64,000 nt of DNA from Streptomyces violaceoruber (GTDB lineage Bacteria > Actinomycetota > Actinomycetes > Streptomycetales > Streptomycetaceae). The first letter of the stretch is position 1. Each line of letters opens with the position of its first letter. This document shows, piece after piece, positions 45,446 through 55,199 of the stretch. The stretch is taken from contig NZ_CP137734.1 in assembly GCF_033406955.1 (NCBI RefSeq), forward strand, positions 496,001 through 560,000. Reading direction: 5' to 3'. The notes below the pieces were generated by a model that was given only the letters and a program-made list of their open reading frames with translations, was not told the origin of the DNA and made no database searches. A program made the translations under genes and the position numbers.

Positions 45446-45464
45446 GCGGCGCGGCGGCCGCTCA
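45443..45464. terminator. Perfect hairpin spanning both convergent stop codons
   Basis: TGAGCGGC (45443-45450) pairs with GCCGCTCA (45457-45464) around a 6-nt loop. The left arm begins with the stop of the DUF4032 gene, and the right arm ends with the stop of the universal stress gene on the other strand. Probably a bidirectional terminator. Confidence 0.5.
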
Positions 45465-46334
45465 CCTGTGCGGGACCACCGCCACCGGGCACTCCGCGTG
45501 GTGCAGCACGCCGTGCGCCACGGAGCCGATCCGGGCGCCGACGGCCGTACGGCGGGCGCGGCGGCCGACGACCATCAGCTGGGCGTCGGCGGACACCGTC
45601 AGCAGGACCTGGCCCGCGCTGCCCATCTCCACGTGCTCCACCACCGGAACGTCGGGGAAGCGCTCGCGCCACGGGGCGAGCGCCTCGCCGAGCGCCTTGC
45701 GCTCGTACTGCTCCAGGCCTCCGGCCTCGTCCGCGAGGGCCATCGAGCCGGGGCTGTAGGTGAAGACCGTCGGCAGGGCCCAGGCCCGCACGGCGCGCAC
45801 GGTGGCGCCTCGCGCGGCGGCCGCCTCGAACGCGAACCCGATGACGTCGGCGCTGTCCTCCGGCTCGCCCTGCTGGCCCACGACGACCTCGCGGCCTCCG
45901 GCCTCGGCGGTGGCCTCGTCACCGGCCCGGACGAGGACGACGGGCCGGGTCGCCTCGGCGATCACCTGCTGGCCGACCGAGCCGAGCAGGAAGCCGACGA
46001 CCGCGCCGTGGCCGCGCGAGCCGAGGACCAGTGTCTCGGCACCGGCCGCGGCGGCGAGCAGGGCCGCGACCGCGTCGCCCTCGCGGACGTCGGTGGTCAC
46101 CGTGAGACCGGGATGGCGCTCGGCGACGGTGCCGACCGCCCGGGCGAGGGCGTCCCGCGCCCACCCCTCCTGCGTCTCCCGGTCCACCGCGCCGGCCACG
46201 CCCTGCCCCTGGAACCGCCAGGCGTGCACGACGTGCAGCGGTGCGCCGCGGCGCACCGCCTCCCTCGCCGCCCAGGCCAGTGCGGCCAGGCTCTCCTCCG
46301 AACCGTCCGAGCCTGCCGTGATCGGGCGCGTCAT
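45462..46334 (-). CDS. Tandem universal stress protein (UspA family)
   Basis: A 290-aa protein with two Usp domains. Domain 1 (about 1-145) has GSDGSEESLAALAWAA and the ATP-binding loop GSRGHGAVVGFLLGSVGQQV. Domain 2 (about 155-290) is more diverged (VVGRRARRTAVGARIGSVAHGVLHHA). It should bind ATP and act in stress or dormancy adaptation. ATG 46334 follows GGGAGGGA. Divergent from the redox signalling operon starting at 46545. Confidence 0.92.
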   Translation of the reverse strand: MTRPITAGSDGSEESLAALAWAAREAVRRGAPLHVVHAWRFQGQGVAGAVDRETQEGWARDALARAVGTVAERHPGLTVTTDVREGDAVAALLAAAAGAETLVLGSRGHGAVVGFLLGSVGQQVIAEATRPVVLVRAGDEATAEAGGREVVVGQQGEPEDSADVIGFAFEAAAARGATVRAVRAWALPTVFTYSPGSMALADEAGGLEQYERKALGEALAPWRERFPDVPVVEHVEMGSAGQVLLTVSADAQLMVVGRRARRTAVGARIGSVAHGVLHHAECPVAVVPHR

Positions 46335-46544
46335 GCGGGTCCCTCCCTGAGTCGCGGGAACGTCGTTCTCGGAGCCCAGTCTTCCCCAAGCCGTCCGCAC
46401 GGCCGCGCGGGGGGAGCGGACGGACGCCGGCGGCCCGTCCCCGCCGCCCGCGCGAGGACCCGCGATCGAACATACGATGGCCGCAGGCCGGTGCGGTGAC
46501 GGGGACGCCGTGCCGTGAACCCGGCCGCTCGACGTGGGGGACGT

Positions 46545-48216
46545 ATGGCACAGGCCGACGGGGAGACACGGACCGTCATCATGACCGTGGACGACGATCC
46601 GGGGGTGTCCCGCGCCGTCGCCCGCGACCTGCGGCGGCGCTACGGCGCGACGTACCGGATCGTGCGCGCGGAGTCCGGCGAGTCCGCCCTCGACGCGCTG
46701 CGGGAACTCAAACTCCGCGGCGACCTGGTGGCCGTGATCCTGGCCGACTACCGGATGCCGCAGATGAACGGCATCGAGTTCCTCGAACAGGCCCTGGACG
46801 TCTACCCGGGCGCCCGGCGGGTGCTGCTGACGGCGTACGCGGACACCAACGCGGCGATCGACGCGATCAACGTGGTCGATCTGGACCACTACCTGCTCAA
46901 GCCCTGGGACCCGCCGGAGGAGAAGCTCTACCCGGTCCTGGACGACCTGCTCCAGGCCTGGCGCGCCGGCGACCACCGTCCGGTGCCCAGCACCAAGGTC
47001 GTCGGACACCGCTGGTCGGCGCGGTCCTCGGAGGTCCGGGAGTTCCTGGCCCGCAACCAGGTGCCCTACCGCTGGTACTCCTCGGACGAGCCGGAGGGGC
47101 GGCGGCTGCTGTCGGCGGCCGGGCAGGACGGGCAGCGGCTGCCGGTGGTGATCACGCCGGACGGGACCCCGCTGGTGGAGCCGGAGGCGCCCGAGCTGGC
47201 GGCCCGGGTGGGCCTGGCGACCACGCCCACCTCGGACTTCTACGACCTGGTGGTGATCGGCGGCGGCCCGGCCGGGCTCGGCGCGGCCGTGTACGGCGGA
47301 GGGGCTGCGCACGGTGCTGGTGGAGCGGTCGGCGACCGGCGGGCAGGCCGGGCAGAGCTCCCGCATCGAGAACTACCTCGGCTTCCCCGACGGCGTCTCC
47401 GGCGGGCAGCTGACCGAGCGGGCCCGGCGGCAGGCGGCGAGGTTCGGCGCCGAGATCCTCACCGCGCGCGAGGTGACCGGCCTGGAGGCGAACGGCGCGG
47501 CGCGCGTCGTGCGGTTCTCCGACGGCTCGGCGATCGCCGCGCACAGCGTCATCCTGGCGACCGGCGTGTCCTACCGGCAGCTGACCGCACCGGGCACCGA
47601 GGACCTGGCCGGCTGCGGGGTGTTCTACGGCTCGGCGCTGACCGAGGCGGCCTCCTGCCAGGGCCACGACGTGTACATCGTGGGCGGTGCCAACTCGGCC
47701 GGACAGGCGGCGATGTACCTGGCCCGGGGCGCCAAGTCGGTGACCCTGCTGGTGCGCGGCGGCTCCCTGGAGGCGTCGATGTCGTACTACCTGATCCAGC
47801 AGATCGAGGAGACGCCCAACATCCGGGTGCGCTGCGGCACCCTCGTCGAGGGCGCGCACGGGGACGGCCACCTGGAGCGCCTGACGCTGCGCGACGCGGC
47901 AAGCGGCGCCACCGAACTCGTCGACGCGCAGTGGCTGTTCGTGTTCATCGGCGCGGCCCCGCTGACCGACTGGCTGGACGGCACGGTGCTGCGGGACGAG
48001 CGCGGGTTCATCCTCGCCGGGCCCGATCTGACCCCCGACGGGCGGCCGCCGGCCGGCTGGGAGCTGGACCGGCCGCCGTACCACCTGGAGACCAGCGTCC
48101 CGGGCGTGTTCGTGGCGGGCGACGCCCGCGCGGAGTCCGCCAAGCGGGTCGCTTCCGCCGTAGGAGAGGGAGCCATGGCCGTGATGCTCGTCCACCGGTA
48201 CCTGGAGCAGTCGTGA
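46545..48216 (+). pseudogene. Response regulator-thioredoxin reductase-like fusion, frameshifted
   Basis: The first part is a receiver domain (VDDDPGVSRAV, LADYRMPQMNG with acceptor Asp, LLTAYAD, LLKPWDPP), then a linker with a Trx-like fold, then a thioredoxin-reductase-type flavoprotein (VVIGGGPAGLGAAVYG). Near 47292-47302 the frame breaks; coding continues in another frame as EGLRTVLVERSATGGQAGQSS and runs to 48216. Family sequences normally read GASEGLR here, which implies a net loss of about 5 bp. The NADPH motif IVGGANSAGQAA and FAD motif GVFVAGDARAES are intact downstream. The usual CxxC redox pair is absent. ATG 46545 is the chosen start. Confidence 0.8.
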
Positions 48217-49706
48217 GCGGCCGGCCGATGCCGTGCAGCCCCGAGGAGATCGGGAAGCTGTTCCTGTTCGAGAAGCTGACGCCCGAGCAGCTGGGCCGGC
48301 TGTGCGCCGAGGGCCGGGTGGAGCTGTTCGACCCGGGCCCGGTGTACGCCGAGGGCGAGGACGCCACCTGCTTCTACGTGATGCTGGCGGGGACGGTCGT
48401 GCTGTCCCGCCGGGTCGGCGCGGACGACGTGGAGACCAACCGCACCTCGCAGCCCGGGGTGTACGCGGGCGCGATGCAGGCGTACGTCGGCGACCGGGTG
48501 CCGCAGGTCTACAACAACTCCATGCGGGTCACCGAGCCGACGCGGTTCTTCGTGCTCCCGGCCGACACCTTCGCGGCCGTGATGCGGGAGTGGTTCCCGA
48601 TGGCGGTGCACCTGCTGGAGGGGCTGTTCTTCGGCTCCAAGAACACCCAGCGCGCCATCGGCCAGCGCGAACGGCTGCTGGCGCTGGGGTCGCTGTCCGC
48701 CGGTCTCACGCACGAGCTGAACAACCCGGCGGCGGCCGCGGTACGGGCCACCTCGACGCTGCGGGAGCGGGTGGCGAAGATGCGGCACAAGCTCGCGGTG
48801 ATCGCCGAGGGCCCGTTCTCCCGCGAGGCGCTCGCGGGGCTCATCGAGATCCAGGAGCGCACGGCGGAGCGGGTGGCCAAGGCACCTTCGCTCAGCCCGC
48901 TGGAGGCCGCCGACCGGGAGGACGACCTCGGCGACTGGCTCGAGGACCACGGCATCGAGCACGGCTGGCAGCTCGCGCCGACCTTCGTGCAGGCCGGTCT
49001 GGACACCGAGTGGCTCGAACAGGTCGCGGCGGCCGTGGACGAGGAGATCCTGCCGGGAGCGGTGGGCTGGCTCAACTACACGGTCGAGACCGAGCTGCTG
49101 ATGAACGAGATCGCGGACTCCACCGCCCGCATCTCCCACCTGGTGGACGCGGCCAAGCAGTACGCGCAGCTCGACCGGGCGCCCTACCGGACGGTCGACG
49201 TCCACGAACTCCTCGACAGCACCCTGCTGATGCTCTCCGGGAAGATCGGCCCGCGGATCGAGGTCGTCAAGGAGTACGAACGCACGGTGCCGCGGGTCCC
49301 GGCCTATCCGGCGGAGCTGAACCAGGTGTGGACCAACCTGATCGACAACGCCGTCGCCGCGGTGAACGACGCGGGCGGCGAGGGGACGCTGACCGTGCGG
49401 ACGGCGCTGCACCACGACCGGCTGCTGGTGGAGTTCCGCGACACCGGCACCGGGATCGACCCGGAGATCCGGGAGCGCATCTTCGACCCGTTCTTCACCA
49501 CCAAGCCGGTGGGCGAGGGCACCGGGCTCGGGCTGGACATCTCCTGGCGGATCGTGGTCGACAAGCACCACGGCAGCCTCCAGGTCGAGTCCGTGCCGGG
49601 CGACACCCGGTTCCAGGTCCTCCTGCCGCTCACCGCCGCGGAACCCGACCCTGCCGACCCGACCGATCCCACCGATCCCACCGATCCCACCGAGGAGCCG
49701 GTATGA
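48213..49706 (+). CDS. cNMP-binding-domain histidine kinase
   Basis: A 497-aa cytosolic kinase. A cyclic-nucleotide-binding barrel (about 5-140) precedes a dimerisation/phosphoacceptor helix (ALGSLSAGLTHELNNPAAAAV, His167) with a long helical insertion and a HATPase_c domain (LNQVWTNLIDNAVAAVNDA, DTGTGIDPEI, GEGTGLGLDIS; about 350-465). The tail is a DPT repeat. GTG 48213 overlaps the preceding stop (GTGA). Its likely partner is the receiver domain encoded by the gene just upstream. No transmembrane segment is present. Confidence 0.9.
   Translation: MSGRPMPCSPEEIGKLFLFEKLTPEQLGRLCAEGRVELFDPGPVYAEGEDATCFYVMLAGTVVLSRRVGADDVETNRTSQPGVYAGAMQAYVGDRVPQVYNNSMRVTEPTRFFVLPADTFAAVMREWFPMAVHLLEGLFFGSKNTQRAIGQRERLLALGSLSAGLTHELNNPAAAAVRATSTLRERVAKMRHKLAVIAEGPFSREALAGLIEIQERTAERVAKAPSLSPLEAADREDDLGDWLEDHGIEHGWQLAPTFVQAGLDTEWLEQVAAAVDEEILPGAVGWLNYTVETELLMNEIADSTARISHLVDAAKQYAQLDRAPYRTVDVHELLDSTLLMLSGKIGPRIEVVKEYERTVPRVPAYPAELNQVWTNLIDNAVAAVNDAGGEGTLTVRTALHHDRLLVEFRDTGTGIDPEIRERIFDPFFTTKPVGEGTGLGLDISWRIVVDKHHGSLQVESVPGDTRFQVLLPLTAAEPDPADPTDPTDPTDPTEEPV
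49662..49688 (+). repeat. Three tandem 9-bp repeats at the kinase 3' end
   Basis: ACCGATCCC occurs three times in succession and encodes a TDP repeat in the kinase tail. Copy number may vary by slippage. Confidence 0.8.
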
Positions 49707-50056
49707 CCAGCGACACCGGAATCGATCCCACCGTCCCGCCGAGCGGCACCGGGTGCGTCGAGTGCGACGCGGCCGACGGCTGGTGGTTCCACCTGCGGCG
49801 CTGTGCGAGCTGCGGCCACGTCGGCTGCTGCGACAGCTCGCCGGGACAGCACGCGACCAGCCACTACCGGTCCACCGGCCACCCGGTGGTGCAGAGCTTC
49901 GAGCCGGGCGAGGAGTGGTACTGGGACTACGCGACCAGCGAGGTGCGCGAGTCGGGTCCGGAACTCGCCCCGCCCGGCAGCCACCCGGCCGACCAGCCGT
50001 CCCCGGGCCCGGCGGGCCGGGTCCCGGCCGACTGGGCGAGCACGCTCCACCGCTGA
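49703..50056 (+). CDS. UBP-type zinc finger protein
   Basis: A 117-aa protein with a ZnF-UBP domain: CVECDAADGWWFHLRRCASCGHVGCC, then HATSHYRSTGHPVVQSFE (zinc-binding Cys and His pairs). In eukaryotes this domain binds the ubiquitin C-terminal GG; the bacterial role is unknown. ATG 49703 overlaps the kinase stop (ATGA), so it is the third gene of the redox signalling operon. The association with the cNMP kinase and reductase recurs in actinobacteria as far as I recall. Confidence 0.88.
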   Translation: MTSDTGIDPTVPPSGTGCVECDAADGWWFHLRRCASCGHVGCCDSSPGQHATSHYRSTGHPVVQSFEPGEEWYWDYATSEVRESGPELAPPGSHPADQPSPGPAGRVPADWASTLHR

Positions 50057-50131
50057 CCCGGCGGCGCGCCGGCGGCCGGGCCCCTGAAACCGGGAAGCCC
50101 GCTGCCGGACCCGCGTGTCAGGATGGGCGGC

Positions 50132-53089
50132 GTGCCGCAGACCTCACTCACCAGCCCGCTCGTCGGCCGCGAGGACGAACTCGCGCGTCTCACCGGCGTA
50201 CTGGAACGCGCCCGCGCCGGTGAGGCCCGCGCGGTCCTCGTCGCCGGGGACGCCGGGGTCGGCAAGACCCGGACGCTGCACGAGGCCGCCGGACGGGCCG
50301 CCGCGGCCGGGACGACCGTGCTCACCGGTCACTGCGTGGACCTGGGCGACGTGGGCCTGCCGTATCTGCCGTTCACCGAGATCCTCGGCGTGCTCGCCGC
50401 CGACGAGCGCTTCGCCGCCGTACTGGCCGGGCATCCCGTGGCCGACCGGCTGCTCGGCGGCGGGCCGGACGACGGGACCGACGCCGCGCCCTCGCGCCTC
50501 AGGCTCTTCGAGGGCGTGGCCGCCCTTCTGACCGAACTGGCGGACGTCGCACCGCTGCTGCTGGTCCTGGAGGACCTGCACTGGGCCGACCAGTCCTCCC
50601 GGGACCTGCTGAGGTTCCTGCTCGGCCGGGGGGTTCTCCAGCGTCCGGCGGGCGGGGCCCCGGGCCACCGGCTCGCGCTGTTCGCCTCGTACCGGGCGGA
50701 CGACCTGCACCGCCGCCATCCGCTGCGCCCGCTGCTGGCCGAACTGGTGCGCCTGCCCGGCGTGGAGCGGCTGGAGCTGCGGCCGCTGCCGGACTCCGAC
50801 GTGGCCCGGCTGGTGCGCTCGCTGCGGGAGCGGCGGCTGCCGGACAGCACCGTGCGCCGGATCGTGGAGCGGGCCGAGGGCAACGCCTTCTACGCCGAGG
50901 AACTGGTCGCCGCCACGGACGCGCCGGCCGGGGGCGTCCCGAGCGGGCTGGCCGACGTCCTGCTCATCCGGTTCGAGCAGCTGTCCGAGACCGCTCAGCA
51001 GGTGCTGCGCACCGCGGCCGTGGCGGGCCGCCGGGTGGGTCACGACCTGCTGCGGGACGCCGTCGGGCTGCCCGAGGAGGAGCTGGAGTCGGCGCTGCGC
51101 GAGGCGGTGGAGCGGCAGTTGCTGGTCTCCGGCGACGGGGGCGCCTACTCCTTCCGGCACGCCCTCGCCCGGGAGGCGGTCTACGCCGACCTGCTGCCCG
51201 GTGAACGGGCCCGGCTGCACGGCGCGTTCGCCCGGCTGCTCGCCGGTCCCGACCGCCGGTCCGACAGCGCGGCCGAGCGTGCGCACCACTACCGCGAGAG
51301 CCACGACCTGCCCGAGGCGCTCGCCGCCTCCCTGGAGGCCGCCGACCACGCCCAGCGGGTCGGCGCGCCCGCCGAGGAGCTGCGGCACGTCGAGGCGGCG
51401 CTCGACCTGTGGACGGCCGTCGACGCCGCCGCGCGCCCCGCCGGACCGGACGCGGTGACGCTGACGCTGCGCGCCTCCGCGGCCGCCGTGCACGCCGGTG
51501 AGCTGCACCGCGCGGTCTCCCTCACCCGCTCCGCGCTGGCCGGCCTCGGCCAGGACGCGGACCTGGAGCTGGCCGCCCGCGTCCGCTACACCCTGGCCGG
51601 CAATCTGCTGAGCGTCGACAACCTGGAGTCCGCGTACGCCTACAGCAGCGAGGCGCTGGGCCTGATCCCCGCCGAACCGCCCTCGTCGACCTGGGTGTGG
51701 GCGGCGGCCACGCATGTGACGGCAGCCCGTCAGGTCGGGGAGAACGAGACGGCGCTGCGGGTGGCACGCCGGGCGCTGCGGGCCGCCGAGGAGCTGGCGG
51801 TCACCGACGCCCGCGCCGATCTGCTGATCTCGCTGACGAGCCTGGAGGGCGGCAACCGCTCCACCCCCGAGGGCCGGGAGCGGCTCCTGGAGGCACGCGA
51901 GCTGGCGCGGCGGGCGGGCAACGCGCCCGTGGAGCTGCGGGCGCTGTTCAACCTCGCCATCGGCTGCTTCGAGTCCGGAGACCTGGAGGAGTGCCTGCCC
52001 TGGGCGTCCGAGGGACTGGACCGGGCCCGCCGCTCCGGGCTGCTGTCCTCGCCGTACCCGCGGGAGATGCGGTATCTGCGGCTGCTCGTGCAGTACACGC
52101 TGGGCCACTGGGACGAGGTGCTGCGCGAGTCCGCCGAGCACGCCGGGGAGCGCTCGGCCGTGGACGGTCACGCCCTCGGGCCGGGGCTGTACGTGGCACT
52201 GGCGCGCGGCGACTCGGGGGTGGCCGACCGGGCGCGGGCCCTGCTGAACGGGCCGTTCGACTGGATGGCGCGGATGGTCGCGGGCGTCGTGCTGACCGAC
52301 GCGGCGGCGCTGCGCGGGGACGCGGAGGACGCCGTGCGGTGGATGCGCTCCAGCGTCGAGACGCTCACCGAGGCGGGCACCCGGCCCACCGTGACCCTGC
52401 GGCTTGCCACCCTCGCGCTGTCGGCCGTCGCCGACACCGTGACCGAGCTGCGCCGGGCCGGGGACGACGCCGGGGTGGCCCGCTGGTCGGACACGGCGGC
52501 CGAGCTGCTGGCCGACGCCCGCTGGTCCGCCGGGCACGGCTACGACGACATGCCGCAGGGCCCGGAGGGCCAGGCGTGGCTGGCGCGCGCGGAGGCCGAG
52601 TGGTCCCGGGTCGCCGGCGCCGCGCCGGACCCGGCGGCCTGGGAGAGGGCGGTGGCCGCGTTCACGTACGGCGACACCTACGAACGGGCGCGGTGCAGGC
52701 TGCGGCTGGCCGACGCCCTGCTGGCGGCCGACCGCCGCGAGGAGGCGGCCACCGAGGCGGGCGGCGTTCGCCGGGAGGCCGACCGGCTCGGCGCGACGGT
52801 GCTGCGCGAGCGGGTCGACGACCTGGTCCGCCGCGGCCGGCTCGCGGGCCCGGCCCGGGCCGGGGCGGGCGCCGCGGTGCTGACCGCCCGCGAGCAGGAC
52901 GTCCTGCGGCTGCTCGCGCTGGGGCACAGCAACCGCCGGATCGGGGAGGAGCTGTTCATCAGCGCCAAGACGGCCAGCGTCCACGTGTCCAACATCCTCG
53001 CCAAGCTGAACGCGGCCAGCCGCACGGAGGCGGTCGCGGTCGCCCACCGGCAGGGCCTGGTCGCCCCGGAGCCGACGTCGTCGCACTGA
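50132..53089 (+). CDS. LAL-type (large ATP-binding LuxR) transcriptional regulator
   Basis: A 985-aa AAA/STAND regulator. An N-terminal ATPase (Walker A VLVAGDAGVGKTRTL, Walker B LLLVLEDLHWAD), a long TPR-like helical region (about 340-880) and a C-terminal LuxR helix-turn-helix (LTAREQDVLRLLALGHSNRRIGEELFISAKTASVHV) are visible. It binds ATP and an unknown inducer to activate transcription. GTG 50132 is favoured; a CAGGAT -10-like hexamer immediately upstream could give a leaderless message. ATG 50123 is the alternative. Confidence 0.92.
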   Translation: MPQTSLTSPLVGREDELARLTGVLERARAGEARAVLVAGDAGVGKTRTLHEAAGRAAAAGTTVLTGHCVDLGDVGLPYLPFTEILGVLAADERFAAVLAGHPVADRLLGGGPDDGTDAAPSRLRLFEGVAALLTELADVAPLLLVLEDLHWADQSSRDLLRFLLGRGVLQRPAGGAPGHRLALFASYRADDLHRRHPLRPLLAELVRLPGVERLELRPLPDSDVARLVRSLRERRLPDSTVRRIVERAEGNAFYAEELVAATDAPAGGVPSGLADVLLIRFEQLSETAQQVLRTAAVAGRRVGHDLLRDAVGLPEEELESALREAVERQLLVSGDGGAYSFRHALAREAVYADLLPGERARLHGAFARLLAGPDRRSDSAAERAHHYRESHDLPEALAASLEAADHAQRVGAPAEELRHVEAALDLWTAVDAAARPAGPDAVTLTLRASAAAVHAGELHRAVSLTRSALAGLGQDADLELAARVRYTLAGNLLSVDNLESAYAYSSEALGLIPAEPPSSTWVWAAATHVTAARQVGENETALRVARRALRAAEELAVTDARADLLISLTSLEGGNRSTPEGRERLLEARELARRAGNAPVELRALFNLAIGCFESGDLEECLPWASEGLDRARRSGLLSSPYPREMRYLRLLVQYTLGHWDEVLRESAEHAGERSAVDGHALGPGLYVALARGDSGVADRARALLNGPFDWMARMVAGVVLTDAAALRGDAEDAVRWMRSSVETLTEAGTRPTVTLRLATLALSAVADTVTELRRAGDDAGVARWSDTAAELLADARWSAGHGYDDMPQGPEGQAWLARAEAEWSRVAGAAPDPAAWERAVAAFTYGDTYERARCRLRLADALLAADRREEAATEAGGVRREADRLGATVLRERVDDLVRRGRLAGPARAGAGAAVLTAREQDVLRLLALGHSNRRIGEELFISAKTASVHVSNILAKLNAASRTEAVAVAHRQGLVAPEPTSSH

Positions 53090-53180
53090 GTCGGGCAAGG
53101 GGAACCCCGGCCGCCCGGCGGACGTTGACCCGGCACCGACATCCACGTCCGGAGCGCGCACCACGACACAGGACGGCACG

Positions 53181-54485
53181 ATGAGCGACTTGGTCCCCGG
53201 GGGCAACGTCCCCCTGCCGGGCGGCCCCGTGAGCGTACGGGTGCCCGGCGGCTTCGACGTGTCGGCGCTCGTCACGGACGAGGGCGGCAAGGTCGGCGGC
53301 GACGCGGACTTCGTCTTCTACAACCAGCCGGAGGCACCCGGCGCGATGCTGCGGGACGACACGCTCACCGTCGATCCGGCGCGGCTGCGGCGGGGCGCCG
53401 CCCGCGTGACGGTGGCGGTCGGTCCGTCGGACCCCGGCACCCCGCTCGGCGCGCTCCCCTCCCCCACGGTCCTCGTCACCGACGCCCGCGGCCGGACCGT
53501 CGCCCGGTTCACCCCCGCGCGCCCCGGGCGGGAGACCGTGCTGCTGCTCGTGGAGTTCTACCGGCGCGGCGAGGGCTGGAAGGTGCGCGCCCTGGGTCAG
53601 GGGTACGCGGACGGACTCGCCGGTCTCGCCCGGGACTTCGGCGTGGAGGTGACCGACGACGCGCCGCCGGAGCCGGCCACGGCACCGGAACCACTCACGC
53701 CCGGCGCCGACCCCGACGGGTTCCTCGGCCTGGTCAACTCCGCCCGTGCCGCCGCTGGTTCACCCGCCGTACGGCCCGATCCCCGGCTCCGCTCGGCGGC
53801 CCGCGCGCACGCCGCCGCCATGGCCGCCGCGGGCACGCTGAGCATCGAGACCCGGGACGGCGTCTCGGTCCACCAGCGCGTCGTCTCGGCCGGGTTCGCG
53901 TACCTCACGGTCGGTGAGCACCTGGTGTCGGGCCCGCGCACGCCCGCCGAGTTCGTCGCGTACTGCCTGCGCGCCGAGCGCACCCGGCGCACCCTGCACG
54001 ACACCGCCTTCACGCACGCCGGGTGGGCCTGCGTCACCGGCGGGCCCTCGGGCGACACGTACTGGACGGCGCTGTGGGCCGTGCCGCTCACACCGGACGG
54101 CCTGGCCCGCACGACGGCGGAGGTCGTCGGGCTCACCAACCGGGAGCGGGCCGGGGCCGGGCTGCCCGCCCTGGCCGTCGACGCCCGGCTGACCGCGGCG
54201 GCACAGGCGCACAGCGCGGACATGGTGACCCGCGACTTCTACTCGCACACCGACCCCGACGGCGGCAAGCCGTGGGACCGGGCGGCCGCCGCGGGCGCGG
54301 ACCGGCGCTCGGTCGGTGAGAACATCGCCTGCGGCCAGCGCTCCCCCGCCGAGGTGGTGGAGGGCTGGATGAACAGCCCGGGACACCGCGCCAACATCCT
54401 CGAGGCCGGCTTCACCCACATCGGCGTCGGTCTGGCCGGCGGCGGCCGGGCGGGCACGTACTGGACGCAACTCCTCGGTGGCTGA
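53181..54485 (+). CDS. TerD domain fused to two CAP (SCP/PR1) domains
   Basis: A 434-aa protein with an unusual architecture. The N-terminus (about 1-155) is a TerD domain (LVPGGNVPL, GGDADFVFYNQP, LVEFYRRGEGWKVRALGQGYADGL), a calcium-binding fold of the tellurite/chemical-stress system. A degenerate CAP domain (about 175-305) and a well-conserved CAP domain (about 315-434; SHTDPDGGKPWDR, VGENIACGQRSPAEVVEGWMNSPGHRANIL) follow. CAP proteins are normally secreted, yet no signal peptide is present. ATG 53181 has AGGA at 7 bp. It lies 11 bp before the AIM24 gene, so the two form an operon. Confidence 0.88.
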   Translation: MSDLVPGGNVPLPGGPVSVRVPGGFDVSALVTDEGGKVGGDADFVFYNQPEAPGAMLRDDTLTVDPARLRRGAARVTVAVGPSDPGTPLGALPSPTVLVTDARGRTVARFTPARPGRETVLLLVEFYRRGEGWKVRALGQGYADGLAGLARDFGVEVTDDAPPEPATAPEPLTPGADPDGFLGLVNSARAAAGSPAVRPDPRLRSAARAHAAAMAAAGTLSIETRDGVSVHQRVVSAGFAYLTVGEHLVSGPRTPAEFVAYCLRAERTRRTLHDTAFTHAGWACVTGGPSGDTYWTALWAVPLTPDGLARTTAEVVGLTNRERAGAGLPALAVDARLTAAAQAHSADMVTRDFYSHTDPDGGKPWDRAAAAGADRRSVGENIACGQRSPAEVVEGWMNSPGHRANILEAGFTHIGVGLAGGGRAGTYWTQLLGG

Positions 54486-54496
54486 AGGATGACCCC

Positions 54497-55174
54497 ATGA
54501 AGGGTGACCTCTTTTCCAGCGAGCACATGGTGCAGCCCGCCACGGCGCCGGGCATGACCGTCGAGAACTCCAAGTGCATCCGTTACGCCGTGAACGGCGA
54601 GATGCTCGCCCGGCAGGGTGCGATGATCGCCTACCGGGGCAATCTCCAGTTCGAGCGCAAGGGCCAGGGTGTGGGCGGCATGCTCAAGCGCGCGGTCACC
54701 GGGGAGGGGCTGCCGCTGATGGCGGTGCGCGGACAGGGCGAGGCCTGGTTCGCGAACGAGGCCCAGAACTGTTTCGTCGTCGAGGTGGAGCCGGGTGACG
54801 AGTTCACCGTCAACGGCCGCAACGTCCTGTGCTTCGACGCGTCGTTGTCGTACCGCATCGCCACCGTCAAGGGCTCGGGCATCGCCGGGGGCGGACTGTT
54901 CAACAGCGTCTTCACCGGACAGGGCAGGCTGGGCCTGGTGTGCGAGGGCAATCCGCTGGTCATCCCGGTCTCGCAGCAGTACCCGGTCCACGTCGACACG
55001 GACGCGGTCGTCGGCTGGTCCGCGGGGCTCGCAACCTCCCTGCACCGTTCGCAGTCGATCGGCTCGATGCTGCGCGGCGGTTCCGGCGAGGCCGTGCAAC
55101 TGGTGCTCCAGGGCGAGGGCTTCGTCGTGGTACGGCCGAGCGAGGCCACCCCGCAGAAGCCGCAGCAGCACTGA
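54497..55174 (+). CDS. AIM24 family protein
   Basis: A 225-aa double-psi beta-helix protein of the AIM24/TspO-associated family (YAVNGEMLARQGAMIAYRG; VVEVEPGDEFTVNGRNVLCFDASLSY; GLVCEGNPLVIPV). Function in bacteria is unclear; members occur in Ter stress neighbourhoods. GAAGGATG lies about 8 bp before ATG 54497. Coexpression with the TerD-CAP protein is likely. Confidence 0.87.
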   Translation: MKGDLFSSEHMVQPATAPGMTVENSKCIRYAVNGEMLARQGAMIAYRGNLQFERKGQGVGGMLKRAVTGEGLPLMAVRGQGEAWFANEAQNCFVVEVEPGDEFTVNGRNVLCFDASLSYRIATVKGSGIAGGGLFNSVFTGQGRLGLVCEGNPLVIPVSQQYPVHVDTDAVVGWSAGLATSLHRSQSIGSMLRGGSGEAVQLVLQGEGFVVVRPSEATPQKPQQH

Positions 55175-55199
55175 GCCCTCCCCCGGAAGGAAGACTGCC

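Noticed and set aside
46515..49706. A single 1063-codon open frame read as one RR-reductase-kinase protein
   Set aside because: Between about 47300 and 48213 the frame encodes low-complexity Arg/Gly-rich sequence, while another frame carries clear reductase motifs. The frame is open only because of GC bias.
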